From Gammaproteobacteria bacterium (GTDB lineage Bacteria; Pseudomonadota; Gammaproteobacteria; Arenicellales; Arenicellaceae), in contig JABDKW010000006.1 in NCBI GenBank assembly GCA_013002025.1, positions 1 to 34,212 of the forward strand: a DNA stretch of 34,212 nt, read 5' to 3'. A program made the position numbers and the translations under genes. Positions 11,041-18,567 of the stretch are shown in pieces. Below the pieces are notes generated by a model. That model had not been told where the DNA came from. It did no database searches and saw only the letters and a program-made list of their open reading frames with translations. Position 1 is the stretch's first letter, and each line of letters starts with the position of its first letter.

Positions 11041-11456
11041 GCCACCTTTATTTCATGGGCATTAGCGCTATAATGTTCAACATATGTAAACAAAAACTAC
11101 AATCTGCTTGCCTGATCGTCAAAAACTGTCATGTTTACGGCGTTCTGAGAGAAAATTCGGCGCTTTTCAATTACCATTGCTCGACTATGTTTGGATGCAG
11201 ATTTTTGTTATTATCTGTCCCGGTTGGGGTTCAAATTCCACTTAAATTACACAGACATAGTCTGATTACTCAAATTCCGATAACCACTCCTTGAATAGTG
11301 CCGGAGTCTCGAGTCAAAGGGTCGTGGTTGTGATTAAGTTGAAATCGATGCGCGGTAATTACGGGTTACTGATGCTAATTACGGGTTGCTGATGCTAATT
11401 ACGGGTTGCTGATGCAAATTACGGGTTGCTGATGCAATGGGTTTGCAAATGATTTT
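11041..11456. other. 416-bp non-coding region between serS and the polysaccharide locus
   Basis: There is no supported gene here. Next to the serS stop is a perfect TATAAT at 11069-11074 with a weak -35 (TTTATT at 11047-11052). Further on are a short hairpin CAGAC-ATA-GTCTG at 11252-11264, a repeated CAAATTCC (11232-11239 and 11271-11278), and the 20-bp tandem array at 11356-11435. I see no convincing serS terminator and no ops/JUMPstart (GGCGGTAG) element, which marks many RfaH-controlled polysaccharide operons. An 85-codon open frame starting inside the serS stop has no recognisable features and I do not call it. The region probably holds the promoter and leader of the polysaccharide genes. 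Confidence 0.6.
11356..11435. repeat. Four 20-bp tandem repeats upstream of the polysaccharide locus
   Basis: Four contiguous copies of TAATTACGGGTTGCTGATGC occupy 11356-11375, 11376-11395, 11396-11415 and 11416-11435. Copy 1 has A for G at position 13 and copy 4 has A for T at position 1; the rest is identical. The 20-bp period is close to two helical turns, so each unit would present the same face of DNA. The array ends 21 bp before the first start codon. Confidence 0.95.
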
Positions 11457-13052
11457 ATGGGTGTGAACAAAATGATAAATAAACAGCAGTTGGCGCCTGC
11501 AATACAAGCGGTGGTGCAAGGCTTGGCGAATATGGGCGTTGCCGCGTTAGTTGCGGTGTTAATACTGTTGCCGGCGCAGGCCCAAATTAAGGATGAGCCG
11601 GTTATCGAGGCTCTTGATATCGACCCTGCCTCGGCAGCAGACCCAGCCCCCAAAAAAGTCGATGTAGTTACCGACGTAGAGACAGCTGCCGGAAGACAGG
11701 TTGAGTCGAGCGCTGAGTCTGCAGTCCAACCTGATATAGCAAACAACGCTGCAGCAGATCGATCAGTTGATCAGAGAGATCTAATGGTCGAAGACACCGA
11801 GTTCGGTGAGTTCCTGTATAACGAGGCCAGCGATGCTACAAAGTTAGAAATGTTGCGGCTGTTAACTAAAGACACGCCCGCCACCATGGTGTTTCTACAT
11901 GCGGTGTCAATGGGGCTGGGCGTGGAAGATGTTATGCAGGCAGCAATTCGCTATCAACCGGAAAAGGGTCGTGAATTTGCCCGCTCTGCGGTTAGTATTT
12001 TACCTCTGCTTACCAAGTCTGAGCGCTATCGCTATTCAAGGTACAGTCTTGATGAAGCCAATCAGCGGATTGATGGGCGCTATCCGACTGTGATGGATGT
12101 CGCGTCTATGTTCTTTGAGGAGCGGGCCACATTGTCACCACGTCCGGATTGGTTGCGTGGCCGATATCATATGATGGCATCAGCCGCTGAACTGCAAAAG
12201 CTGCACTCGCTACAGGCTAATAAGTCCTGGTATTACCGTCCGTCAACTGCCCCGGCAATTGACCGGCCTGTGTTTGTGGCGCTGTACGAACATGACAAGT
12301 CCATGCTGGTCGATGGAGTCGACCGAATATCCACTGCGCTGGCGGAAGATGGCGATGCAGCGACTGTGCCGGTCGTATTTATTTATAACCGGCAAAACGA
12401 GCGTTCGATTGAAAATCTGGCCGAGCTAGACTACCCCATGACGGTGAAAGGGGTACAGCAAGCGTATGCTGAAAATTCGATCATGGTCACACCATCGCCA
12501 GAGTGGGAAAGAGGTGATTATCATTTGCATGCGCAGATTGATGAACTCTACGAGTTGTTTGAAATACCGGCGCCAAATCAGTTTGAAGAGCAACAGTGGC
12601 AGCGCTTACTGACACAAGCCAAACAATATAAAGAAGAAAATATTTCGCTTATCATCGCCGTTTTGACTGGTGATAGTGCCACCCAAAGCGCAGCGTTGCC
12701 GCGCCATGATGAACAATATGCCGCTTTGACTGACCCCAGAAATGAAATAGCAGCATCGTTTAAGTCGTCGCGCACCAGCGAAGAGGGTTCGATGGAGCTA
12801 GATGCTGTGCTGGGTGAGGGTCTGATATTGAATCGCCCTGATATAGTGGCGGCGTTTAATGCGTTAGATGAACAAACCGTTCCGGTGGTGTTTTACTACC
12901 TGGATGAAAATCGGACTAAAGCGTTTCATAGTGGCGCGCGCGCCATTGAGGCCATGGCACTGGGTGCGGGTGCCCCCGCAGCCATTTCTGGTGGCGGCGG
13001 CGGTTTTGGTGCTCCCCCACCGGTAATTTGTGCTTCACCACCTTGTAACTAA
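11457..13052 (+). CDS. Unknown exported protein, first gene of the polysaccharide locus
   Basis: I do not recognise this 531-residue protein. A hydrophobic stretch (about residues 25-44, ending PAQAQ) looks like a signal peptide, followed by an acidic, Ala/Pro-rich linker to about residue 100. A 23-residue segment is duplicated: SPRPDWLRGRYHMM... at 227-249 and TPSPEWERGDYHLH... at 345-367, each preceded by a YP-T/V-rich stretch. PVVFIYN and PVVFYYL strands also recur. The C-terminus is Gly/Pro-rich (SGGGGGFG) and ends in a Cys pair, ICASPPCN. The start is ATG 11457 or ATG 11472; neither has a clear Shine-Dalgarno. Position ahead of an outer-membrane barrel and Wza/Wzc suggests a periplasmic or surface role in polysaccharide export, which is inference only. 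Confidence 0.75.
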   Translation: MGVNKMINKQQLAPAIQAVVQGLANMGVAALVAVLILLPAQAQIKDEPVIEALDIDPASAADPAPKKVDVVTDVETAAGRQVESSAESAVQPDIANNAAADRSVDQRDLMVEDTEFGEFLYNEASDATKLEMLRLLTKDTPATMVFLHAVSMGLGVEDVMQAAIRYQPEKGREFARSAVSILPLLTKSERYRYSRYSLDEANQRIDGRYPTVMDVASMFFEERATLSPRPDWLRGRYHMMASAAELQKLHSLQANKSWYYRPSTAPAIDRPVFVALYEHDKSMLVDGVDRISTALAEDGDAATVPVVFIYNRQNERSIENLAELDYPMTVKGVQQAYAENSIMVTPSPEWERGDYHLHAQIDELYELFEIPAPNQFEEQQWQRLLTQAKQYKEENISLIIAVLTGDSATQSAALPRHDEQYAALTDPRNEIAASFKSSRTSEEGSMELDAVLGEGLILNRPDIVAAFNALDEQTVPVVFYYLDENRTKAFHSGARAIEAMALGAGAPAAISGGGGGFGAPPPVICASPPCN

Positions 13053-13105
13053 TAAGCGTGACAATCTAATTATCAGCTGATCGAGCGACATTTAATTATA
13101 ATAAG

Positions 13106-14494
13106 ATGAATAAAAACTACAGCTACATTCGTGTCGTATCAAAGGCGCTCTGCTTTGGGTTGGTATTGGGAGCCACTGCGCTGCAGGTTGCGAGCGCTCA
13201 GGTCGGAGGGCAGGTCGCCACTAAAGGGTTGACGCCCGCGGCCAATACCATCCGCTCATACACCGATGCGTCGATTGCCAGAGACAGCGAATTTCACCAG
13301 CCGCTCGATTTGCTTAATGATTTTTATCCCACTATCGAAGTGTTAGTCTCGCATCATGATAATGTGCGACGCCGCTCTGATATTGAAGAAAGTGATCTTA
13401 AGTTCACCGTGTCACCAGGGTTGGCATATCGAACCAATATCGGGCGACATGATTTTTATGCGTCGTACGCCGGAGTATTTACGTTTTATGACGATCTCGA
13501 TCAGGAAGAATCCAAATCAAACGCCGTCAATGCCCACTTAGGCCTTGATCTGGCGCAGGATTGGGATTTGCGTCTGTTTGGCGGGTTTGGCGATGGAATA
13601 GAGGAGCGCGGCGTATCGGGTTCACGAGCATTTAATACGTTAATAATTGGCGCTGATAATGGGCCTGATAAGTTCAAGTATGAGCGCTATGGGGCAGATT
13701 TAGCCTTCGGCGAGAAAGGCCGTCGGCTGGTTGGCGTGCTGGGGATCGAGAAAAACGATTCGCGTTACATAAATAATTTTCAAGGCGAAGCCAACCAGTT
13801 TGGTGGGCGCGACCGTGAAAGTACCTCAATTCATTTGGATCTGAGTTATCAGATCGGTAGCAAAACAGCCATTTTTGGTCGCATTCAAAATACTGATATA
13901 GACTACGACCGGCAGATCAATACCTTGGATAATGAGCAGGATGACTTTCTGGTCGGCCTGAGGTGGAAGCCAACCAATCGTCTCAGCGGAGCGGTTGCGG
14001 TAGGCACGTCTGATCGTGATTACGACCTACCGGGTCGGCAGGGCTACGACGACAATACCTATTATGTAAACCTGAACTACGCGTTCTCCCCATTTGCATC
14101 TTTATCGGTAGCCGCCTCGCGAATCCTTGAAGAGCCAGGCGACAGTGAATCTGACTTCTATGAATCGGAATTGTTTGGGCTTGGCTATGATCATGCCGTT
14201 AGTGAACGGGTATCGTTCAATGCCTATGCCAAATGGATAGACGACGATTACAACACGCAGCGTGAAGACAAGTTTGTTGATTTTGGCTTAGGTGTCGATT
14301 ACGCCTTTCGTTCCTGGTTAACGGCCGGTTTGTTTGTTGGCGATATTGAGCGGGACTCGAGCATTAATGAGTTGGACTACAGAGATCAATATGTCGGAAT
14401 TCGATTGCGCTCTGACCTGCGTTCGCTGCTGCGGACCAAAGACGAGCCCGACTCGGAGAGCCTTTATTCGTATCCAAGAGTTTACGATCGTTAA
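13106..14494 (+). CDS. Outer-membrane beta-barrel protein of polysaccharide loci (BBP2-like)
   Basis: This 462-residue protein has a signal peptide (residues about 12-31, cleavage near ASAQ). Alternating polar and hydrophobic strands run to the C-terminus, many ending in aromatic residues, as in outer-membrane barrels. The early segment with SHHDNVRRRS, then TVSPGLAYRTNIGRHDFYASY, matches the pattern I associate with the putative beta-barrel porin 2 family, commonly found beside Wza/Wzc genes. A role as an outer-membrane pore or secretion partner for the polymer is likely but inferred. It follows the unknown exported protein by 53 bp and is separated from the wza-like gene by a hairpin. The start is ATG 13106; no strong Shine-Dalgarno is present. 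Confidence 0.78.
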   Translation: MNKNYSYIRVVSKALCFGLVLGATALQVASAQVGGQVATKGLTPAANTIRSYTDASIARDSEFHQPLDLLNDFYPTIEVLVSHHDNVRRRSDIEESDLKFTVSPGLAYRTNIGRHDFYASYAGVFTFYDDLDQEESKSNAVNAHLGLDLAQDWDLRLFGGFGDGIEERGVSGSRAFNTLIIGADNGPDKFKYERYGADLAFGEKGRRLVGVLGIEKNDSRYINNFQGEANQFGGRDRESTSIHLDLSYQIGSKTAIFGRIQNTDIDYDRQINTLDNEQDDFLVGLRWKPTNRLSGAVAVGTSDRDYDLPGRQGYDDNTYYVNLNYAFSPFASLSVAASRILEEPGDSESDFYESELFGLGYDHAVSERVSFNAYAKWIDDDYNTQREDKFVDFGLGVDYAFRSWLTAGLFVGDIERDSSINELDYRDQYVGIRLRSDLRSLLRTKDEPDSESLYSYPRVYDR

Positions 14495-14519
14495 GGAAAC
14501 TACGCGCTCACTTGCAATA

Positions 14520-14549
14520 CAATAGGGCTGATTAGCCCTATTGTTGTTT
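14520..14549 (+). terminator. Intrinsic terminator or attenuator between the barrel and wza-like genes
   Basis: A perfect 10-bp stem CAATAGGGCT (14520-14529) / AGCCCTATTG (14534-14543) with the 4-base loop GATT is followed by TTGTTT (14544-14549). It lies 26 bp after the barrel stop and 14 bp before the next start, so it could end the first two-gene transcript or let only part of transcription pass. Confidence 0.75.
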
Positions 14550-14563
14550 AAGGCCGAGATTTT

Positions 14564-15886
14564 ATGATTATGCTAGTTCGCGTACGGCGTTATTTTAGAG
14601 TGCTGCAAAATTTGTTGCTGCACGCATGGCATGCTATCGCAATCGTGGTAGTTATTAACGCGATGCTGCCTTTATCAATTCAGGCAGCTGAGCTCCGAGA
14701 AAATATAGGCGATGACGATCCTCACACTGTTGAAGAAGCAGTGGTGTGGCCTGTAGTTTCGGTATATAGCTCATCTTCAAAGCAAAAAATAGCGGATATA
14801 GCTCTTAGTTCCACGCTGGAAGATTTAATATCTGAGTCTAAAGTGGTCGGGGATTGGCGGCTGGTTCGATTCTTAAAGCCGGTTGTGCCGCTATGGGTAA
14901 GCGCAGATTATATGCAACGCGAGGGAAAAGTTGCACGAGTAAATGCCTCACGTCTAAATGCGCGTATTGCGCCTAATTTGGGGGCCAGAGTGATCGGACG
15001 ACTGCTGGCGGGTACCAGTGTCGATATCATTGGTGAAGAAAATGGGTTTTTAAAGTTCTTAGCGCCAGGGGAGTGGCAATTTGCGTTACGCGTCGATGCG
15101 GAAAAGGCCGTGTTGCAGTCGATAACATCGAACCAGATCGCCCCAAGCCAAATCACTGTTGCCGACGTTACAGAGCATCGTCTGGCGCCGGGCGATACTA
15201 TTTCGTTGAAGGTATTTGGCGAAAGCGAACTGAGTGCCGCTGCGGTACGTATTCCGGCCAGCGGTCGGGTTTCATTTCCGTTAATTGGTTCTACTCAAGT
15301 GGCTGGCCTGAGTGTTAAACAAGTAGAGCAGGCGGTGGCAACTAAGTTGGCGCAGGGTTACGTACGGAACCCAAAATTGTCCGTCACAATTGATGCCTAT
15401 CGGCCCATATTTATTCGCGGTGCTGTCGTGGAAACCGGCGCATTTCCATTCACTGAGGGGTTAACAATAGCGAAGGCGATTGCACTTGCCGGTGGTGCAA
15501 AGAATTCAGCAAAGCCTGATGGCATAACTATTACCCGCGACGGGGCTATTGTGCAGTCTGGTTTGTCAAGTGACAGCGATTATGAAGTGGCCTCGGGTGA
15601 TGTCATCACGCTGGTTGAAGAATTTGGGGTAAGTGAGGCGTCAACCTCCTATATTTATCTGCATGGCGAAGTCAAGAACCCCGGTGAATACGAATATCGT
15701 CGTGGCCTTACGGTTGAAAAGGCAGTGGTGTTGGCCGGCGGTTTCACATTGCGTGCATCGAAACGAAAAATTTCAGTCGCCCGTACCGTAGATGGTCAGG
15801 AACAGCCCGAAAGATTGAAAAAAGTTAAATTACATCTCGCCGTGCAACCGGGCGATATTATTCGTGTGGGAGCCAGTTGGTTGTGA
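14564..15886 (+). CDS. Wza-like polysaccharide export protein with N-terminal SH3-like domains
   Basis: This is the outer-membrane/periplasmic export protein of a capsule- or EPS-type system. After a hydrophobic signal segment (about residues 18-43) come one probable and one clear bacterial SH3-like domain; the clear one is at about 123-170 (NASRLNARIAPNLGARVIG). Then come the Poly_export domain (about 206-280, beginning HRLAPGDTISLKVFGE) and two SLBB-type domains (about 281-345 and 362-410). Classical Wza is a lipoprotein, but no lipobox Cys follows the signal here. The gene also appears to lack the usual long C-terminal amphipathic helix that makes the outer-membrane pore, so the neighbouring barrel may supply the pore. 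The stop overlaps the next gene's GTG (GTGA). Confidence 0.9.
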   Translation: MIMLVRVRRYFRVLQNLLLHAWHAIAIVVVINAMLPLSIQAAELRENIGDDDPHTVEEAVVWPVVSVYSSSSKQKIADIALSSTLEDLISESKVVGDWRLVRFLKPVVPLWVSADYMQREGKVARVNASRLNARIAPNLGARVIGRLLAGTSVDIIGEENGFLKFLAPGEWQFALRVDAEKAVLQSITSNQIAPSQITVADVTEHRLAPGDTISLKVFGESELSAAAVRIPASGRVSFPLIGSTQVAGLSVKQVEQAVATKLAQGYVRNPKLSVTIDAYRPIFIRGAVVETGAFPFTEGLTIAKAIALAGGAKNSAKPDGITITRDGAIVQSGLSSDSDYEVASGDVITLVEEFGVSEASTSYIYLHGEVKNPGEYEYRRGLTVEKAVVLAGGFTLRASKRKISVARTVDGQEQPERLKKVKLHLAVQPGDIIRVGASWL

Positions 15887-17958
15887 ATCAGGCCAATAAA
15901 AATATTGCGCTCAGTGATTCTGAGAGCCTGATTAAGGATTGGTTTGGAGGCGCTAACAGCACGAATTTGGCGGAGCCGCTTTCTGTCGGCATCGCCAACT
16001 TGCTGCAAATTGCACGCGACAACCGTTGGGTTATCTTGCTAGTGACATTACTAGGCTGTGTGGCGGGCTCCATAAAAGCGGTTTCTGAAATTCCAATCTA
16101 TGAGGCTGAACTGACCATGGCGGTTGAGCCGAGCACGTCTGCGAGTAGTCAATCGAGCGTGTTTGACCCCTACGCGTTTCGGTTTTATGAAACTCAGTAT
16201 GAACTGCTACGCAGCCGGTCAGTTGCGGAGCGGGTTGTAGACCGGCTTAATTTAACCGAGCGTCGCTCGGTGCAGCGCTTGCTTATTGCACCCAGCCTGT
16301 TCGAATCTTTGTTGCGCGAATTTACCGCGTTAACGGGTATGCAATTAGTCAATCGAGCGGAACAAGCTGAAGAATTGCCCGCTCAGTCGGCCGCTGAAAT
16401 AGCCCAGAAAAAGATTTGGTTAACCACCATTATCCAGAATGGCGTGAATGTGACTGGCGGTGAAAAAACCAATCTGGTGCGAGTAACGTTTCGATCTACT
16501 AACCCAGTGTTCGCGGCCGAAATTGCTAACTCGCTGGTTGATGCCTATATTGAACAGGGTCTCGATTCACAGATGAACCGTAGCCAACAAACCACGCTGT
16601 GGCTATCGCAACGAATTGTCGATCTTAAAGAATCGCTGGATGAGGCACAGGCCGAGTTGCAGGCATTCTTGCTACGTGAAGACATGTTCGATTCTGCCCG
16701 TACCTCTCAAATCACAACCAGCGAGCTACAGGCCCTTAATCAGGAGTACCTGTCGGCACAGGGCAACTTTGACGAACTGTCGAAACGCTATGGTGCACGT
16801 CACCCGCAAATCGTTGAAGCTCGGCGCGAACTGAATGCTGCTAAAGCAAGATTGGATGCACGCTCGCGTAGCATCTCTGCCAGCCGCCTTAAGGAAATTG
16901 AGCTGGCAAGATTGGAGAGCGACGTGCAAGCTAACCAGGAGTTGTATGAAGCGTTTCTTGCCAAGTTCAAGGAAGCGGACCTCTCTGCATCAGGAACCCA
17001 GGTGGCTAGCGCGCGGGTGGTCGATAAGGCATTACCACCTTCCGGGCCCATTTATCCAAAGAAGCAGCAAATCATTATCACCTGGACCCTGGGTGGTCTG
17101 TTGCTGGGTATTTTGCTGGCGTTTCTACGAGAGCAACTTGATTCCACGTTCAAAAGTGGGCGCATGATTGAAAGCAAGCTTGGTTTGCCGTTGTTTGGCA
17201 TCGTGCAGGACATGGGGCGCGATTTTAACAGTGTAGAACGACACTATCTGGATGATAAGCGCTCAGTTTTTTCAGAGTCGTTTAATAATATTCGCACCGG
17301 GGTTACCTATTCGAACGTGGATCACCCGCCCAAAGTAATTTTGATTACCTCATCCGTACAAAGTGAGGGCAAAACGACTGTCGCCTCAAATTTGGCGCTG
17401 TCCTACGCGCAATTGGGCAAAACATTGTTATTGGATGCGGATTTGCGACGCCCTAGAATTAAACATATTGTAGATTCCGATCATGCTAACGGTCTGGTCG
17501 ACTATGTTGCCGGGATGGCGGATTTGCGCGACTGTTTGAGTCAAGATAAGTCGGAGTCTAATTTGTTCATTTTGAATTCGGGCACGACGCCGCCTAATCC
17601 GTTAGAACTGCTGGCCAGCGAGCGATTTAGTAACGTGATTGAAACGCTGCGCGCTGAATTCACTTACATCATTATCGACACGGCGCCGGTATTGCCAGCG
17701 AGCGACGCCGTCGTGTTAGGGCAGTTGTGCGATGCCTTACTGATGGTGGTGCAATCGGATCGAACCACCCATCACATGGCGCGCGATGCAATTAAACGCC
17801 TGGCCGCAAGCAAGGTTAACGTCGACGGCCTTATCCTAACTCAAACAAATATTAAAAAGGGTAACCCCTACCAATATGGTGGATACTACGGTTACGGAGC
17901 CTACGCTTACACCTATGTGGAAGATAAAGAGGTAGCAAACCAAAAGCGCTCGCTCTAA
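15883..17958 (+). CDS. Wzc-like chain-length determinant and tyrosine autokinase
   Basis: This inner-membrane co-polymerase controls polymer length and contacts Wza; its cytoplasmic BY-kinase domain cycles by autophosphorylation. The Wzz domain starts at membrane segment 1 (about residues 47-66) and runs through a coiled-coil region (about 240-350) to membrane segment 2 (about 398-416). The kinase has Walker A SVQSEGKTT (about 490-498), Walker A' LLLDADLRRP and Walker B YIIIDTAP. The tail (about 661-680) carries eight Tyr in QYGGYYGYGAYAYTY and its flanks, the typical phosphorylation cluster. I use GTG 15883, overlapping the upstream stop by 4 bp, rather than TTG 15877, giving 691 residues. 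Confidence 0.94.
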   Translation: MNQANKNIALSDSESLIKDWFGGANSTNLAEPLSVGIANLLQIARDNRWVILLVTLLGCVAGSIKAVSEIPIYEAELTMAVEPSTSASSQSSVFDPYAFRFYETQYELLRSRSVAERVVDRLNLTERRSVQRLLIAPSLFESLLREFTALTGMQLVNRAEQAEELPAQSAAEIAQKKIWLTTIIQNGVNVTGGEKTNLVRVTFRSTNPVFAAEIANSLVDAYIEQGLDSQMNRSQQTTLWLSQRIVDLKESLDEAQAELQAFLLREDMFDSARTSQITTSELQALNQEYLSAQGNFDELSKRYGARHPQIVEARRELNAAKARLDARSRSISASRLKEIELARLESDVQANQELYEAFLAKFKEADLSASGTQVASARVVDKALPPSGPIYPKKQQIIITWTLGGLLLGILLAFLREQLDSTFKSGRMIESKLGLPLFGIVQDMGRDFNSVERHYLDDKRSVFSESFNNIRTGVTYSNVDHPPKVILITSSVQSEGKTTVASNLALSYAQLGKTLLLDADLRRPRIKHIVDSDHANGLVDYVAGMADLRDCLSQDKSESNLFILNSGTTPPNPLELLASERFSNVIETLRAEFTYIIIDTAPVLPASDAVVLGQLCDALLMVVQSDRTTHHMARDAIKRLAASKVNVDGLILTQTNIKKGNPYQYGGYYGYGAYAYTYVEDKEVANQKRSL

Positions 17959-17976
17959 TTCTTTGGTCGGTTCGTA

Positions 17977-18567
17977 TTGCGCACCTCGTTCTTAAAATTA
18001 TTTTTCTTGTTTAGCGCTTTTTGCGCTTGTGTGGTGTTTGCGCTGGAAGCGCATAATGCAGCGGCGCTAAATAGCGAGGTCGGCGCTTCGCTCAAGCCTG
18101 TCGCTTCAGCAGGTCTCTTCACCGATGATCGTCAACGTCAGCGCCAACTAATGTTGGACAACTTAATAGAGCGTTCCACCTACCAAGTTTGGTCGAATCA
18201 GCGAACGCTATTATTAGAGCAGATACGACAACACTACCGAGAGGCGGCGATTGCCTCTCCTTTAGACGCCTCTGTTTGGTTCCAGTTAACGGCACTGGAG
18301 GCTGAGTTAAAAGACGGCGATGAGAATTACGCATTTGCGCTAAGTCAGGCGCTCTCAACAGGGGCCTGGCACAACGCAAATTTTTATTTTCTGGCGATGC
18401 ATTGCCTCGATGCAAAAGCCTTATTAAACGCTACTACCGGTGAGCAATGCACGGCACTGCTGGACGTGACGCCTGCGCAAATCAAGGCCTCGTTAGGGCT
18501 GGCCAAAGTAGCTATCGATCCAAGGCATCGACAGCGAATCACTGCTGCGGCCGGAAGCCAGTTTTGA
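17977..18567 (+). CDS. Small exported protein of unknown function in the EPS operon (VpsP-like position)
   Basis: This predicted product of 196 residues has an N-terminal hydrophobic segment (residues about 5-24, possibly a signal peptide) and then a helical, Ala/Leu/Gln-rich body with a TPR-like look (SPLDASVWFQLTALEAEL). Two Cys are found near the C-terminus. It sits directly after the Wzc-like gene, the place where a small VpsP-type protein occurs in Vibrio polysaccharide loci; I have not been able to verify homology. The start is TTG at 17977 without a visible Shine-Dalgarno, so the true start is uncertain. The stop TGA overlaps the next gene's TTG by 4 bp. Confidence 0.65.
   Translation: MRTSFLKLFFLFSAFCACVVFALEAHNAAALNSEVGASLKPVASAGLFTDDRQRQRQLMLDNLIERSTYQVWSNQRTLLLEQIRQHYREAAIASPLDASVWFQLTALEAELKDGDENYAFALSQALSTGAWHNANFYFLAMHCLDAKALLNATTGEQCTALLDVTPAQIKASLGLAKVAIDPRHRQRITAAAGSQF

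Noticed and set aside
11222-11245. tRNA-like T-arm (GGTTCAAATTCC)
   Set aside because: The stems do not pair well, and no acceptor stem, anticodon arm or D-arm could be laid out around it.
11356-11435. CRISPR array
   Set aside because: The four 20-bp units are directly contiguous with no spacers, and no cas gene is present.
11041-11456. ops/JUMPstart element for RfaH control
   Set aside because: No GGCGGTAG-type sequence was found on the plus strand before the polysaccharide genes.
13072-13081. ATCAGCTGAT palindrome between the first two polysaccharide genes
   Set aside because: A single 10-bp palindrome with no repetition or T-tract is not enough to call an operator or terminator.
13097-13102. 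TATAAT box just before the beta-barrel gene
   Set aside because: It lies 3 bases from the ATG, so a transcript from it would begin at or after the start codon; it is probably AT-rich leader.
18447-18563. Upstream extension of the O-antigen ligase-like protein
   Set aside because: The added residues overlap the preceding gene, are Cys/Arg-rich and unlike a membrane protein N-terminus, whereas TTG 18564 has a GGAAG at good spacing.
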